A stretch of DNA of 64,000 nt from Vibrio sp. DW001 (GCF_029016285.1 NZ_CP091976.1:868001-932000); one strand, 5' to 3'. Positions 35,182 through 46,078 are shown, counted from the stretch's first letter. A program made the numbers and translations. The notes: generated by a model not told the origin, from the sequence alone.

Positions 35182-36300
35182 TTAATCAAAATCTATTCCA
35201 TTTTCTTTGTGCAGTCTTCTACATGCTCTACCATCACTATGAAAAAGGTGACAACGATTGGCTGCTAGACCAATAGAGAACTTGTCCCCAACCTCTACCG
35301 CGAGCGTGTCAGGAGCGCGGTAAATAACATCCGCATCTGCGCTGTCTAAATGCAGATAGATCTGGGTTTCGTTACCTAGTTTTTCAACAATCTGAATATC
35401 ACCCTCGATGGCGGCGTCGGCTTCTTCAGCATTTTGTAGATGCTCTGGGCGAATACCTAGCGACATACGTTCGCCTTTATTGACGGTTCTACCATCAACT
35501 GGGATCCAAAGCGTATTGCCATTAGAAAGTTGAACCTGTACACGCTCTGCTTCGACTTCTTCAATATTAACGCTCATGAAGTTCATTTTTGGTGAACCAA
35601 TAAAGCCAGCAACAAAACGATTTTCAGGGTAATGATACAGTTCGAGAGGCTTACCTACTTGAGAGACAATACCGTCATCGAGTACAACGATTTTGTCGGC
35701 CATTGTCATTGCTTCGACTTGGTCGTGCGTTACGTAGATCATGGTGCAACCAAGCTGACGTTGCAGCTTGGTGATTTCGCTACGCATATTTACGCGCAAC
35801 GCGGCGTCAAGGTTGGACAAGGGCTCATCAAGTAGGAATACATTCGGCTGAGAAACAAGAGTACGGCCAATTGCGACACGTTGACGTTGACCACCAGAAA
35901 GCGCTTTAGGCTGCCTTTCTAGCAGATGACCAAGCTGTAATATTTCAGCAACATGAGAGACACGTTTATCGATTTCAGTCTTGCTTGCTTTTGCAAGCTT
36001 AAGGCCAAACGACATGTTGTCATAAAGATTCAAGTGCGGGTATAGCGCATAGGATTGGAAAACCATACCAACACCACGTTTCGATGGCTCAACGTCATTC
36101 ATACGTTCTTCGCCAATATAGAGGTCACCAGAGGTGATCTCTTCTAAACCAGCAATACAGCGTAATAGCGTAGATTTACCACAGCCTGATGGACCAACGA
36201 AAACAACAAATTCACCTTCTTTGATTTCTAAATCAACATTTTTGGAGATCAGTAAGTCGCCATAAGCTTTACATACATTCTTTAACGTGACGCTCGCCAT
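35182..36300 (-). CDS. malK: maltose/maltodextrin importer ATPase MalK
   Basis: This 372-residue ABC ATPase has Walker [10 protein letters not shown], the Q-loop, signature [13 protein letters not shown], Walker [13 protein letters not shown], the switch His in [14 protein letters not shown], and a C-terminal OB-type regulatory domain (about 240-372) with [12 protein letters not shown]. Length matches E. coli MalK (371). It is divergent from malEFG across a 522-bp region with MalT boxes. LamB and malM do not follow; the next gene is sypA. Confidence 0.95.
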   Translation of the reverse strand: MASVTLKNVCKAYGDLLISKNVDLEIKEGEFVVFVGPSGCGKSTLLRCIAGLEEITSGDLYIGEERMNDVEPSKRGVGMVFQSYALYPHLNLYDNMSFGLKLAKASKTEIDKRVSHVAEILQLGHLLERQPKALSGGQRQRVAIGRTLVSQPNVFLLDEPLSNLDAALRVNMRSEITKLQRQLGCTMIYVTHDQVEAMTMADKIVVLDDGIVSQVGKPLELYHYPENRFVAGFIGSPKMNFMSVNIEEVEAERVQVQLSNGNTLWIPVDGRTVNKGERMSLGIRPEHLQNAEEADAAIEGDIQIVEKLGNETQIYLHLDSADADVIYRAPDTLAVEVGDKFSIGLAANRCHLFHSDGRACRRLHKENGIDFD

Positions 36301-36822
36301 GTAGCTTGTCCTCGATTAATTTTTTGTCTTATCGTCTAACAGTATATAAATACTACGGTAGACAATAAAAAGTAGGAAACAGTTTTTGACTAAATGTTTA
36401 AAAAAAAGAGAGAGTTAGTAAGCTTACTTACGGTTATCTTGATATGTGCTTTGCTATTAACAACTAATCACTACTCTTGATGGTGTCTAGTTTCCTGTAT
36501 TAATGCTATTTACACATCCTCCATTAGAATTAATTTCCAGGGGGAGTAGTGGGGGATGAGGCGTAGGAGGCGTAGAAATACAAAACAAGATCCACTTCAA
36601 ATAAATGGATACGCAAAACGTGACTCGTATCTCATATTGCGACGATTGTGTGATGGGCTTCTCTATCTAATGCAGATGACGATCACGAAAATTTCCCATA
36701 CCATACGGGGCGTAGAATATAGGATGATGATTACTTACTCGTATTTTAAGATGATACAACTCGAAATATGGCTTATCGTCTAAAAAGAGCCCTACATCTC
36801 ACATATAAAAAGGATATTAAAC
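36301..36822. promoter_or_regulatory. malK-malEFG divergent control region with MalT boxes
   Basis: A perfect MalT box, GGGGATGAGG, is at 36552-36561, with a near match GGGGAGTAGT at 36541-36550 and a weaker GCGTAGGAGG at 36561-36570. Another weak candidate, GGGGCGTAGA, is at 36707-36716. This is the tandem arrangement by which MalT drives divergent mal promoters in enteric bacteria. TGTGA with a poor partner about 36650 could be a weak CRP site. The 75-codon frame across 36556-36783 is taken as non-coding. Confidence 0.75.
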
Positions 36823-38004
36823 ATGAAAAAAGCCCTAAGCACTGTTGCTGTATGCACATTAGCCGCTCTTGGTTCATTAAGTGCAAACGCAGCCATTGAA
36901 GAAGGTCAACTAACTATCTGGATCAATGGTGACAAAGGCTATAATGGTCTGGCGGAAGTGGGTAAGAAATTTGAAGAAGACACGGGTATTAAAGTGACGG
37001 TTGCTCACCCTGATGCACTTCAAGACAAATTCCCTCAAACAGCGGCAACTGGCGATGGTCCAGATATCGTATTTTGGGCTCATGACCGATTTGGCGGCTA
37101 TGCAGAAGCTGGTTTATTAGCAGAAGTTAAGCCATCGAAAGAAGTAACAGATGGAATTGTAGATTTTGCGTGGGATGCGGTTAAATATGACGGCAAGCTA
37201 ATAGGGTACCCAGTCGCGATTGAGTCTCTCTCTCTTATTTATAACAAAGATTTAGTGGCGACTCCTCCTAAGAGTTGGGAAGAAGTTGAAGCGTTAAACG
37301 CGAAACTGCAAAAAGATGGCAAAACAGCCATTATGTGGAACCTAAAAGAACCGTATTTCACATGGCCATTAATGGCGGCTGATGGGGGTTACGCGTTTAA
37401 ATATACGTCATCTGGTTATGATGTAAAAGATGCTGGTATTGCTACCGATGGCGTTAAAGCGTCGATGAATTTTGTTAAAGGTCTTATAGATAAAGGTATT
37501 ATCTCTCCTGATATGGACTACTCGGTCTCTGAGGCAGAGTTCAACAAAGGCAACACAGCCATGACTATTAATGGTCCATGGGCTTGGGGCAATATCGAGA
37601 AATCAGGTATTAACTACGGCGTTGCGACGCTTCCGAAATTTAACGGTAAATCTTCTAAGCCATTCGTTGGTGTGTTAACGGCGGGTATCAGCACGGCGTC
37701 ACCTAACCAAGATCTAGCCGTAGAGTTTATCGAAAACTACCTACTTACTAACGATGGTCTTCGTATGATCAATGACGACAAACCATTGGGTGCAGTTGCT
37801 CTTAATTCTTTCCAGAAAGAATTGGATAGTGACAAGCGTATAGCGGCAACAATGGATAACGCAATGAATGGTGAAATCATGCCTAACATCCCACAAATGG
37901 GTGCGTTCTGGAGCAGTGCCAAAAATGCAATCATTAACATCGTAGACGGTCGCCAAACCGTTGATGCTGCACTTGCAGACGCAGACAAGCAAATGACGAA
38001 GTAA
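36823..38004 (+). CDS. malE: maltose/maltodextrin-binding protein MalE
   Basis: This 393-residue protein has a cleavable signal peptide (cut after SANAA) and the mature MalE opening [20 protein letters not shown]. Characteristic segments are [45 protein letters not shown] and [14 protein letters not shown]. An AAAAGGATA-type site precedes the ATG. It delivers maltodextrins to MalFGK2. Confidence 0.97.
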   Translation: MKKALSTVAVCTLAALGSLSANAAIEEGQLTIWINGDKGYNGLAEVGKKFEEDTGIKVTVAHPDALQDKFPQTAATGDGPDIVFWAHDRFGGYAEAGLLAEVKPSKEVTDGIVDFAWDAVKYDGKLIGYPVAIESLSLIYNKDLVATPPKSWEEVEALNAKLQKDGKTAIMWNLKEPYFTWPLMAADGGYAFKYTSSGYDVKDAGIATDGVKASMNFVKGLIDKGIISPDMDYSVSEAEFNKGNTAMTINGPWAWGNIEKSGINYGVATLPKFNGKSSKPFVGVLTAGISTASPNQDLAVEFIENYLLTNDGLRMINDDKPLGAVALNSFQKELDSDKRIAATMDNAMNGEIMPNIPQMGAFWSSAKNAIINIVDGRQTVDAALADADKQMTK

Positions 38005-38069
38005 CAGTAAACAGATAGGGCCCATAGATTGCACAATCACGAAAGCAGTTGAAGGTCCTATTCATTTTT

Positions 38070-38089
38070 AGGAGAGGGTAACCTCTCCT
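38070..38089 (+). terminator. malE-malF intercistronic hairpin
   Basis: AGGAGAGG-GTAA-CCTCTCCT, a perfect 8-bp stem with a 4-base loop, then TAATATTTTTT. It is likely a partial terminator or 3' stabiliser that makes MalE more abundant than MalF and MalG. Confidence 0.7.
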
Positions 38090-38126
38090 TAATATTTTTT
38101 ATTTTTAATCGCTAGCAGGTTTTCTT

Positions 38127-39695
38127 ATGCAGTCAGTTCAAGGTTCAGGTGCAACGGCATCTGCCGCATTACCTTCAAGCCAAAAAGTGTTTATCAAATG
38201 GGCATTATTGGCATCAGTAGGTATAGTGAATGGCTATGCCACAATTCTAATGTATTCTCGCGGTGAACTCGCTTTCGCTCTGCTTACAGTGGTGCTTACC
38301 GCTCTAGCTCTTTATATTTTTGGTAGTAAAAAGACATACGCACATCGCTATATTTACCCGGGTATAGCGGGAATGATTTTATTCATTCTTTTCCCACTTG
38401 CTTATACTGTCGGCTTAGCGTTTACAAACTATAGTGCTAAAAATCAGTTGTCGTTAGAACGAGCGCAGACTGTATTACTCGATAGAACTTACCAGAGTGG
38501 TGAGAGCTATCCTTTTAATCTCTATAAAACTGACAATGGTCATCAACTTGTTGTCACGAAAGGCGAACAACTACTCGCCACTGATAAGTTCACCCTAGAA
38601 GGCTTTGCGGAAACAGACCTTGACTTGAATATCGTGTCAGACATTCAGGGTGAAAAAGAGAAAATTAAAACGATTATTCAGAACAAAGCTTCTCTCGGTA
38701 ATGTAGATTTGCATATGCCTGATGGTTCTGATGTCCGCATGAGTGGCTTGCGTAAGTTTGCTTCTGTCGCATCCCTGTATTCGTTGCAAGATGATGGTGA
38801 ATCCATGATCAACAACAAATCAGGTGAGACATTGAAGCCAAATATGGATGTCGGTTTTTATCAAGTCATTGATGGAAAAGGTGCATTTATTGGTAACACC
38901 ATATCACCCGGATTCATCGTCAATATTGATACTGCAAACTTCGAGCGTGTCTGGAAGGACGATGGCATCAAAGAACCATTTATTAGCATCTTTATTTGGA
39001 CAGTGGCGTTCTCGGCGCTGAGTGTTGGTTTAACACTGGTCATTGGCCTTGTACTGGCGAGTGTTGTTCAATGGGAGTCATTGAAAGGGCGTGCCGCTTA
39101 TCGTGTGCTGCTTATCTTGCCCTATGCTGTCCCTGCATTTATCTCTATTCTTATCTTTAAGGGTTTATTCAACCAAAGTTTTGGTGAGATCAATATGGTT
39201 CTGGAAACCATATTTGGATTGAGCCCTAACTGGTTCTCTGATCCTGTTCTCGCCAGAGTCATGGTCGTTATTGTAAATACATGGTTAGGGTTCCCATATA
39301 TGATGATCCTTTGTATGGGTCTGCTTAAGGCTATCCCGGATGATCTTTATGAAGCATCGGCAATAGATGGCGCGGGCCCATTGAAAAACTTCACCAAGAT
39401 AACGCTTCCCTTGATGCTTAAGCCGTTGACGCCATTGCTTATCGCTAGCTTTGCTTTTAACTTTAATAACTTTGTGATGATTTACCTGTTAACTGGTGGT
39501 GGTCCAAACATGATCGGAACCTCAGAGCCTGCTGGTTACACAGATTTACTTGTGAGTTATACCTATCGTATTGCATTCGAAGGCAGTGGTGGTCAAGACT
39601 TTGGTCTGGCAAGTGCGATTGCAACGCTTATCTTCTTATTGGTTGGTGGTTTGGCATTATTCAACCTACGATTCACGAAACTTTCACAGGACTAA
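38127..39695 (+). CDS. malF: maltose importer permease MalF
   Basis: This 522-residue protein has three N-terminal helices, a large periplasmic P2-like loop (about 105-275) typical of MalF, five further helices, and the EAA loop [20 protein letters not shown] (about 410-430) that docks on MalK. It ends with [20 protein letters not shown]. Length is close to E. coli MalF (514). It pairs with MalG. Confidence 0.95.
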   Translation: MQSVQGSGATASAALPSSQKVFIKWALLASVGIVNGYATILMYSRGELAFALLTVVLTALALYIFGSKKTYAHRYIYPGIAGMILFILFPLAYTVGLAFTNYSAKNQLSLERAQTVLLDRTYQSGESYPFNLYKTDNGHQLVVTKGEQLLATDKFTLEGFAETDLDLNIVSDIQGEKEKIKTIIQNKASLGNVDLHMPDGSDVRMSGLRKFASVASLYSLQDDGESMINNKSGETLKPNMDVGFYQVIDGKGAFIGNTISPGFIVNIDTANFERVWKDDGIKEPFISIFIWTVAFSALSVGLTLVIGLVLASVVQWESLKGRAAYRVLLILPYAVPAFISILIFKGLFNQSFGEINMVLETIFGLSPNWFSDPVLARVMVVIVNTWLGFPYMMILCMGLLKAIPDDLYEASAIDGAGPLKNFTKITLPLMLKPLTPLLIASFAFNFNNFVMIYLLTGGGPNMIGTSEPAGYTDLLVSYTYRIAFEGSGGQDFGLASAIATLIFLLVGGLALFNLRFTKLSQD

Positions 39696-39706
39696 GGAAC
39701 AATATT

Positions 39707-40597
39707 ATGGCAATTGTACAAGGTAAAAATGTGAAATATCGTGTATGGGCAACCCATGTTGCTCTATGGATATTCTTATCAATGATAATCTTTCCGCTGT
39801 TGATGGTTATTGCTATCTCGTTCCGTGAGGGTAACTTTGCAACAGGTAGTTTGATTCCAGAGAATCCATCTCTAGAACATTGGAAACTGGCATTAGGCTT
39901 TTCTGTAACGAACGCAGACGGCTCGATAACACCACCACCATTCCCTGTTCTTCTTTGGTTGTGGAACTCAGTGAAAGTAGCGGCAATATCGTCTATCTTC
40001 ATCGTTGCGTTATCGACAACTTCTGCTTACGCATTTGCGCGTATGAAGTTTGGCGGTAAGAACACTATCTTGAAAGCAATGATGATTTTCCAGATGTTTC
40101 CCGCGGTGCTGGCACTCGTCGCAATGTATGCATTATTTGATAAGTTAGGGCAGTACATACCGTTCTTAGGCTTGAATACCCATGGTGGTTTGATTTTCTC
40201 TTATCTTGGTGGTATTGCGCTACACGTATGGACGATTAAAGGGTATTTCGAAACCATTGATAACTCACTTGAAGAGGCGGCAGCACTTGATGGTGCAACG
40301 CCATGGCAGGCATTTAGGTTGGTTCTGCTTCCACTTTCAGTACCGATTCTAGCGGTTGTGTTTATTCTCTCGTTCATTGGTGTTGTCGGTGAGGTACCTG
40401 TTGCGTCGTTATTATTATCTGATGTAGACAAATACACACTTGCGGTAGGTATGCAACAGTATCTCTATCCACAAAACTATTTATGGGGTGATTTCGCGGC
40501 GGCGGCTGTATTGTCTGCTGTTCCTATTACCGCAGTGTTTTTGTTAGCACAGCGTTGGCTCGTTGGTGGTCTGACAGCGGGCGGTGTGAAAGGATAA
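39707..40597 (+). CDS. malG: maltose importer permease MalG
   Basis: This 296-residue protein has six helices and the EAA loop [20 protein letters not shown] (about 187-206). The C-terminus [13 protein letters not shown] is the MalG tail that reaches into the MalK dimer. It starts 11 bases after malF and is followed by a strong terminator. Confidence 0.96.
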   Translation: MAIVQGKNVKYRVWATHVALWIFLSMIIFPLLMVIAISFREGNFATGSLIPENPSLEHWKLALGFSVTNADGSITPPPFPVLLWLWNSVKVAAISSIFIVALSTTSAYAFARMKFGGKNTILKAMMIFQMFPAVLALVAMYALFDKLGQYIPFLGLNTHGGLIFSYLGGIALHVWTIKGYFETIDNSLEEAAALDGATPWQAFRLVLLPLSVPILAVVFILSFIGVVGEVPVASLLLSDVDKYTLAVGMQQYLYPQNYLWGDFAAAAVLSAVPITAVFLLAQRWLVGGLTAGGVKG

Positions 40598-40602
40598 GAA
40601 GC

Positions 40603-40633
40603 AAAAGAGCGACCAAGTGGTCGCTCTTTTTTT
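40603..40633 (+). terminator. intrinsic terminator of malEFG
   Basis: A GAGCGACCA/TGGTCGCTC stem (extended by A-T pairs) and a run of seven T. Confidence 0.93.
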
Positions 40634-40656
40634 ATACCAGCAATAATTCTTGTTGG

Positions 40657-40908
40657 TTATAATTCTTTACTGGAAGGTGCACAGCCAACGTAGCGCATTA
40701 ATACATAAATACTTTCCTCATGCAGGGCCACTTTTCTAAAAAGGTCTGCAAAAATACCGTCGCCACCAAAACACGTTTGGATGTAATGGTTAATATCCTC
40801 GTTTAAATAACCTTCAACGTACATGGTACGTACCCACTGGTACTCTACTGCACTTAAGTTTCCTATTGTGTCATCACTTAATGTAATTAGAGATCGGTCA
40901 TCTATCAA
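40657..40908 (-). CDS. small hypothetical protein
   Basis: This 83-residue frame begins at a TTG (40908) and has no strong ribosome-binding site. The product is acidic and helical with clustered aromatic residues (EYQWVRTMYVEGYLNEDINH, IYVLMRYVGCAPSS) and no signal or membrane segment. The composition looks like a genuine folded protein rather than a shadow frame, but I do not recognise a family. It sits between the malG terminator and the thioesterase. Confidence 0.5.
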   Translation of the reverse strand: MIDDRSLITLSDDTIGNLSAVEYQWVRTMYVEGYLNEDINHYIQTCFGGDGIFADLFRKVALHEESIYVLMRYVGCAPSSKEL

Positions 40909-41006
40909 TTGAAGGCCTACCGTTATTTATTGTGGATGTTTGAGTTATATACAATGAGTTGAGGATTAGAACAGAAAAGCGTTAAAGAAAAATGACAATG
41001 GACAAA

Positions 41007-41045
41007 ATGAAAAGCCGCCGACCTGAGATATTAGGGTGGGGGCTC
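41007..41045 (-). terminator. possible terminator of the thioesterase gene
   Basis: On the minus strand a GC-rich imperfect stem (8 of 11 pairs) is followed by TTTTCATTTT, 57 bases after the stop codon. Confidence 0.4.
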
Positions 41046-41101
41046 TTTTTAAAACTATTTCTATGGGAGTAATGACGAATTCATTGCGATATGCGCAATG
41101 G

Positions 41102-41587
41102 TTATCTCAGCATTTTTACATGCATTTCCATCTCTTCACCAATCTCTTTGCGCATGTTCATTAGTCTTATCGCAGAGTCACGTAGCTTGATGTCTTCTTC
41201 TTCTTTAGGTATCCACTCGGGTATTTTAGTCGGCTTACCATTCGCATCTACCGCCACCATGATGACAATACAGTGTGTCGTGAGCGTTTTATTCAACTCC
41301 TTAGGATCGCTTGCCTGAACATCTAGCGCGATATGCATAGAGCTAGTGCCGGTATAGATAACTTTGGCACTTACCTCAACCAAGTTTCCTACATGGATGG
41401 GGGCGACGAATCGGATGCCACCAGCATAAGCGGTGATACAATATTTTCCGCTCCAGCCAGCCGAACAGGCGTATGCGGCCAAATCGATCCATTTCATAAC
41501 GGCACCACCGTGCACTTTACCACCGAAATTCACATCACCGGGTTCGGCTAGAAATCGAAGCGTTATGTCTCTTTGTTGTTCGGCCAT
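41102..41587 (-). CDS. hotdog-fold acyl-CoA thioesterase
   Basis: This 161-residue protein has a single hotdog domain: FLAEPGDVNFGGKVHGGAVM with catalytic-region Asp and the HGG motif, KWIDLAAYACSAGW on the central helix, and YTGTSSMHIALDVQASDP in the beta sheet. It belongs to the YciA/BACH-like group that hydrolyses medium- to long-chain acyl-CoA. A charged C-terminal helix (about 125-161) is added. It is monocistronic by context. Confidence 0.88.
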   Translation of the reverse strand: MAEQQRDITLRFLAEPGDVNFGGKVHGGAVMKWIDLAAYACSAGWSGKYCITAYAGGIRFVAPIHVGNLVEVSAKVIYTGTSSMHIALDVQASDPKELNKTLTTHCIVIMVAVDANGKPTKIPEWIPKEEEDIKLRDSAIRLMNMRKEIGEEMEMHVKMLR

Positions 41588-41721
41588 TCTTATTCCCTTA
41601 TTATTTTTGACTGCTCGCTAAGTATCAAGCAAAAATCGGCCACTTAAAAGAGGAATTCGATATGAAAAAGAAATAGGTTGAATCATCGGCAGTGAAAGTA
41701 GGTAACGGCTTGTAGCATCGC

Positions 41722-42576
41722 TTACAGTTCGAGTTTCTTTACGGCTTCCCTAGATTCACTGATAAGAGTTTCAGCCATCTCCCCTCTCTTTTGGATAAGT
41801 GCCATAAATATGAGATCTATAACCGTATTTTGTGCCTCTCTGGACGAGATAGACGAGCTTCTCCAACGACTTTCATCCGCGACACAATCAAGACAATAGT
41901 CGGCAATTTTCCTCAGTTCAGCGCTAAGTATGGAGGTTAAAGCAATGATAGGTACACCGTTACTTTTTGCTGACTGAACGGCGACGGAAACGTCCTTTTT
42001 ATTGCCAGAAAATGAGATGACAAATTGAACATCTTTAGGGGATAGGGTTTGAGCCACGGAGACTTGTACGTGAGTGTCCAGTTCTGAGATCGTATTGATA
42101 CCAATTTTTAATAGCTTATAACTAAAGTCTTTCGCGACTAGAGCAGAACCACCAATACCGACTAATTGAACCCTCTGTGCGTTATCAATTAATTCGACAA
42201 TGCTATCAAATACGTCGTAATTGATAGATTCCGTTGTTTCTCGAATGGCCTTAATTTTTTCTTCTAATAATTTATGTGCAATATCAGGAATGGAATCTTC
42301 GAAGCTGATTTCGTTGTGCAAGTTGTGAGATTCATTTGTTGCCCGCTTTCTTCCTAACTCTTGGCTCAATGCTAATTTAAGTGCGGGAAAGCCTTTGAAT
42401 CCTACTTTTTGTGAGAATTTAATGACGGTAGATTGACTCACGTCCGCTTGTTGGGCCATTTCTTGCGAGGACATTTTTAGTGCTTCTGAAGGTGTATCCA
42501 ATATTATCTGAGCAATTCGGCGACTACTTGCCGATAAGCTGTTCTTTAGATTCATTATTTTTGTTAGTAATGCCAT
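41722..42576 (-). CDS. murR: MurR-like RpiR-family repressor
   Basis: This 284-residue protein has an N-terminal RpiR HTH (about 1-80: SSQEMAQQADVSQSTVIKFS then QKVGFKGFPALK) and a SIS sugar-phosphate-binding domain (about 125-255) with LVGIGGSALVAKDFSYKLLK, VISFSGNKKDV and PIIALTS. It is divergent from the murQ remnant and murP, so it should repress MurNAc uptake and respond to MurNAc-6-phosphate, as in E. coli. Confidence 0.85.
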   Translation of the reverse strand: MALLTKIMNLKNSLSASSRRIAQIILDTPSEALKMSSQEMAQQADVSQSTVIKFSQKVGFKGFPALKLALSQELGRKRATNESHNLHNEISFEDSIPDIAHKLLEEKIKAIRETTESINYDVFDSIVELIDNAQRVQLVGIGGSALVAKDFSYKLLKIGINTISELDTHVQVSVAQTLSPKDVQFVISFSGNKKDVSVAVQSAKSNGVPIIALTSILSAELRKIADYCLDCVADESRWRSSSISSREAQNTVIDLIFMALIQKRGEMAETLISESREAVKKLEL

Positions 42577-42685
42577 GTTGTATCACTCAGATTAAATAGT
42601 GTAGCCATTCATAAAATCATATCAGATTGCGCTAATTCAGGCATAGAAAAATAAATCATGTTCGAAAGGAATTATTTATTACTAC

Positions 42686-42730
42686 ATTCACACTAGATAT
42701 GGAATTGAATATTCCATATCTAGTGTGAAT
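42686..42730. repeat. 20-bp perfect inverted repeat upstream of the murQ remnant
   Basis: The arms ATTCACACTAGATATGGAAT (42686-42705) and their exact complement (42711-42730) flank a 5-base loop TGAAT. It sits where the first ~45 codons of murQ should be, and its right arm runs into the resumed murQ frame. It has no T-tract, so it is not a simple terminator. It could be a rearrangement scar or a very extended MurR operator. Confidence 0.9.
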
Positions 42731-42733
42731 AAC

Positions 42734-43068
42734 ACAGTGAGTTGAAGGTGATCAACAGTGAAGATAAGACGGTCGCGGAAGCGATCGAACTCATCTTCCC
42801 GGAAATCGCTGAGTCGGTCGACTTTATTGCCCATGCCTTCCAAAGCGTCGATGCAGCGGCATCCAATGCAAAGGTAATCGAACGTCAAAAGAATATTGTG
42901 ATGGAAGCAACAGGGTGTGACCGACAGACGGCAGAACACGTGTTAGTGCAAAGTGATGGCGATTGTAAAACGGCCGTCGTGATGGTGCTCACCGAAATGG
43001 ATTTTAGTCACGCAGATGAATTACTTCGAAAAAATAATGGATTTATTAGAGCGGCGATCAATTGTTAA
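42734..43068 (+). pseudogene. murQ: MurNAc-6-phosphate etherase murQ, internally deleted
   Basis: The frame encodes LKVINSEDKTVAEAIELIFP through SVDFIAHAFQS, which matches MurQ about residues 28-65. It then joins directly to VDAAASNAKVIERQKNIVME and EATGCDRQTAEHVL through NNGFIRAAINC, the MurQ C-terminal domain. The central SIS domain (roughly 170-180 residues, including the sugar-phosphate site and catalytic glutamates) and the N-terminal start are missing. The piece is about 108 codons against about 300 for MurQ. The joined frame stays open, so a short product could be made from a GTG, but it cannot cleave MurNAc-6-phosphate. Alignment is from memory of the family. Confidence 0.85.
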
Positions 43069-43119
43069 ATATTTTGAGTAAATAACCGAAATAAACATCA
43101 TTACAACAGGTAATTAATA

Positions 43120-44583
43120 ATGGTAAAGATAAATAATACGACGATTGAAACGATCATTCGACTTGTCGGTGGAGAACGAAATATACAGCAGTGTGGTAAC
43201 TGTATGACCCGTCTTCGTCTCGTGTTGATCAACGATGAGTTGGTTGACGATAGTGAACTAAAACGTGTGCCTGGAGTATTAGGCATTGTAGAAAGTGATG
43301 ATCAGTTGCAGATTGTTTTGGGGCCAGGAAAGGCACAAACAGCGGCAGAAATGCTGAATGCTATGATGGCTGAACGTGGCGATTCTGTTGATGAATTAGT
43401 GACGCCTGAAGGTCTTGTCCTTGATCTCTCAGATATTGCCGCTGATCAGAAAAAGCAGGTAAAAGCCAAACATACTAGCGGCGTGCATAAATTCTTATCA
43501 AAATTTGCCACAATCTTTACCCCATTAATTCCCGGCTTTATCGCCGCGGGTTTATTGCTAGGATTCGCTACATTATTTGAACAACTTTTCATTAAAGGAG
43601 CGGATAGCCCCAGTGAAGACTTACTTTATCTGATTGGCTACATGAAGATATTTAGTAAAGGTCTATTCAGCTTCCTGAGCATATTAATTGGATACAATGC
43701 ACAAAAAGCATTTGGTGGTTCTGGTGTCAATGGGGCCATCATCGCGGCCTTGTTTGTACTGGGTTACGACCCTGAGGCAACAAAAGGTTTTTATTCAGGT
43801 ATCGACAGCTTCTTTGGGCATAATATTGACCCTAGAGGGAACATCATTGGTGTTTTGATTGCCGCTATTGTCGGGGCCAAAGTGGAATGTTTTATTCGTC
43901 GGTATATGCCAGACGATCTTGATATGATTCTTACTTCGTTCTTTACGTTGTTGGTCATGGGCGTGGTCACTTTTATCATCATTATGCCTATCGGTGGTTA
44001 TCTTTATAGTGGGATGACTTGGCTGTTCTTGAACCTGAATGGTAACCCAATTGGTAGTGCAATTTTGGCGGGTTTATTCTTGATTTCCGTCATGTTTGGT
44101 ATTCATCAAGGATTCGTTCCTGTCTACTTTGCACTAATGGACGCACAAGGTTTTAACTCACTGTTTCCGATTTTGGCGATGGCAGGAGGGGGCCAAGTTG
44201 GTGCCGCGTTCGCTCTATATAAAAAGGCCGGTAAGGACTCTCTTTTACGAATACAAATTAGGGGTTCAATCATTCCGGGTATTTTGGGTATTGGTGAACC
44301 ATTGATTTATGGCGTAACGCTTCCTAGAGTAAAACCTTTCATAACGGCATGTATTGGTGGTATGGCTGGTGGGTTCTATATTGGTTTGATCTCCTATTTC
44401 GGTCTTCCTGTGGGTCTAAATACGGTATTCGGACCATCAGGTATCGTTGCTCTGCCGCTTATGACGTCCAATAGTGGTATCTTTATTGCGATGGCCGTTT
44501 ATGGTTCTGGACTGTGTATTTCTTATGCGGCTGGCTTTGCGGCGACCTACCTATGGGGTACAAAGGACGTCGATTTAAGTTAA
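43120..44583 (+). CDS. murP: PTS N-acetylmuramic acid transporter EIIBC (MurP-like)
   Basis: This 487-residue protein has an N-terminal EIIB domain (about 1-90) with the phosphocysteine in [14 protein letters not shown], then EIIC (about 125-487) with about ten helices and the substrate motif [20 protein letters not shown]. There is no EIIA domain, as in E. coli MurP, which uses EIIA-Glc. It imports and phosphorylates MurNAc. With murQ next door destroyed, the product MurNAc-6-phosphate would need another etherase. Confidence 0.87.
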   Translation: MVKINNTTIETIIRLVGGERNIQQCGNCMTRLRLVLINDELVDDSELKRVPGVLGIVESDDQLQIVLGPGKAQTAAEMLNAMMAERGDSVDELVTPEGLVLDLSDIAADQKKQVKAKHTSGVHKFLSKFATIFTPLIPGFIAAGLLLGFATLFEQLFIKGADSPSEDLLYLIGYMKIFSKGLFSFLSILIGYNAQKAFGGSGVNGAIIAALFVLGYDPEATKGFYSGIDSFFGHNIDPRGNIIGVLIAAIVGAKVECFIRRYMPDDLDMILTSFFTLLVMGVVTFIIIMPIGGYLYSGMTWLFLNLNGNPIGSAILAGLFLISVMFGIHQGFVPVYFALMDAQGFNSLFPILAMAGGGQVGAAFALYKKAGKDSLLRIQIRGSIIPGILGIGEPLIYGVTLPRVKPFITACIGGMAGGFYIGLISYFGLPVGLNTVFGPSGIVALPLMTSNSGIFIAMAVYGSGLCISYAAGFAATYLWGTKDVDLS

Positions 44584-44633
44584 TCTGAGTTCAGGATTAC
44601 TTAAATAATTTGGTAATGTAATAAACGGTTTTA

Positions 44634-44661
44634 AAAGGCACATCGATGACGATGTGCCTTT
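44634..44661 (+). terminator. terminator of murP
   Basis: A 12-bp perfect stem AAAGGCACATCG/CGATGTGCCTTT with loop ATGA, followed by CTGTTTCT. Confidence 0.8.
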
Positions 44662-44845
44662 CTGTTTCTACTGAGTTATCCATTGTTAAGCGAGAACCAC
44701 TATCTCTGAAACCTCTGGTTTGCCGAAATCCCCTCGGACACTATACAAAAACTTACTTCTTTATAAGGGATCGATTGTATGAACTGCACTTAGTTGGCAC
44801 AATCAAATCATCTTTAGTGTATAGCCTTTATCATAAGAACTTTCT

Positions 44846-46078
44846 ATGCGAATTCTTCATACATCCGACTGGCATCTAGGGCAGTCATTTTTTACTAAAA
44901 GCAGGAAAAATGAACACCAAGCGTTTATTCAATGGTTGCTTGAGCTTGTTAAAGATCAGCAGATAAACGCGGTAATCATTGCTGGCGATGTGTTTGATTC
45001 TGGCACGCCACCTAGCTATGCTCGAGAGCTATATAACCGATTCGTTGTGCAGTTGAACTCGCTTAACTGCACCTTGGTCGTATTGGGGGGAAATCACGAT
45101 TCAGTCTCTATGCTGAATGAATCTAAGCCTCTTGTTGAATGTCTGAATACCCATGTCATTGCCAATACTTCAGACGATTTAGACAGTCAGATCATAGAAT
45201 TGTCTTGTTCTGGAGAAATCGGTGCGTTGCTATGTGCGGTGCCATTTGTGCGGGCAAGGGATGTCATGCAAAGCGTTGCGGGGTCGTCTGGCAATGAGAA
45301 ACAAAAACAGTTAGGGGAGGCGATAAAGGGTCATTATTTGTCCCTTTATCAGAGAGCCGTGCAGCGTCGTAAAGAGAGGGATATAAAGGTTCCTATTATC
45401 ACGACAGGTCACCTGACCGCAATGGGTGTCACTAAAACTGATTCGGAGCGAGATATCTATATTGGCACACTCGATGCTTTTTCAGCCGATGGTTTTCCAC
45501 CGGCCGACTATATCGCCCTCGGTCATATCCATCGCCCGCAAATAGTGGCGAAATCAGAACATATTCGTTATTGCGGCTCACCTATTCCTTTAAGTTTTGA
45601 TGAACTTAAATCCACCAAACAGGTGGTAATCGTTGAATTTGAAAAAGAGAAACGCTCAGATATAAAAATTATTGAAATCCCGACGTTTCAACGAATGGAA
45701 ATGATAAAGGGTGATCTAACCTATATAGAAAAACAGCTCGAATCGTATCGTAATGTTACCGATGAGCAGCCTGTCTGGCTTGCCATTGAGGTCGAAGTAC
45801 AGGATTTCCTCTCCGACTTACAACAAAGAGTTCAGGCATTAACAGAAGACCTTAACGTTGAGGTGCTGCAACTACGTCGAGCCAGAGGACAGCAAACAAA
45901 AAGCTTGCAACAGGAACAGCTTGAAACCCTTGCTGAGCTGACCCCTTTCGATGTATTTGAAAAGCGAGTCGAACACGAAACGCTAGACAGCGAAAATGAA
46001 TCTCAAAGGTTGGTAAGAATAAAGACGCGTTTTCACCAAATCGTTGAAGAAGTTGAAAACGGGGAGCAGAGCGAATGA
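44846..46078 (+). CDS. sbcD: SbcCD nuclease subunit SbcD
   Basis: This 410-residue Mre11-type metallophosphoesterase has the motifs HTSDWHLGQ, IIAGDVFDSG, LGGNHDSVS, TTGHLTAMG and YIALGHIHRPQ. With SbcC it cuts DNA hairpins, cruciforms and ends. Its stop overlaps the sbcC start as ATGA. Confidence 0.96.
   Translation: MRILHTSDWHLGQSFFTKSRKNEHQAFIQWLLELVKDQQINAVIIAGDVFDSGTPPSYARELYNRFVVQLNSLNCTLVVLGGNHDSVSMLNESKPLVECLNTHVIANTSDDLDSQIIELSCSGEIGALLCAVPFVRARDVMQSVAGSSGNEKQKQLGEAIKGHYLSLYQRAVQRRKERDIKVPIITTGHLTAMGVTKTDSERDIYIGTLDAFSADGFPPADYIALGHIHRPQIVAKSEHIRYCGSPIPLSFDELKSTKQVVIVEFEKEKRSDIKIIEIPTFQRMEMIKGDLTYIEKQLESYRNVTDEQPVWLAIEVEVQDFLSDLQQRVQALTEDLNVEVLQLRRARGQQTKSLQQEQLETLAELTPFDVFEKRVEHETLDSENESQRLVRIKTRFHQIVEEVENGEQSE

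Noticed and set aside
36556-36783. 75-codon frame upstream of malE
   Set aside because: It begins inside the MalT boxes and has arginine-rich, low-complexity content; it is better explained as regulatory DNA.
42686-42730. 20-bp palindrome as a transcription terminator
   Set aside because: AT-rich stem with no T-tract on either strand, and located upstream of the genes it would serve.
44646-44879. 77-codon frame between murP and sbcD
   Set aside because: It starts in the loop of the murP terminator and runs into sbcD; no ribosome-binding site.
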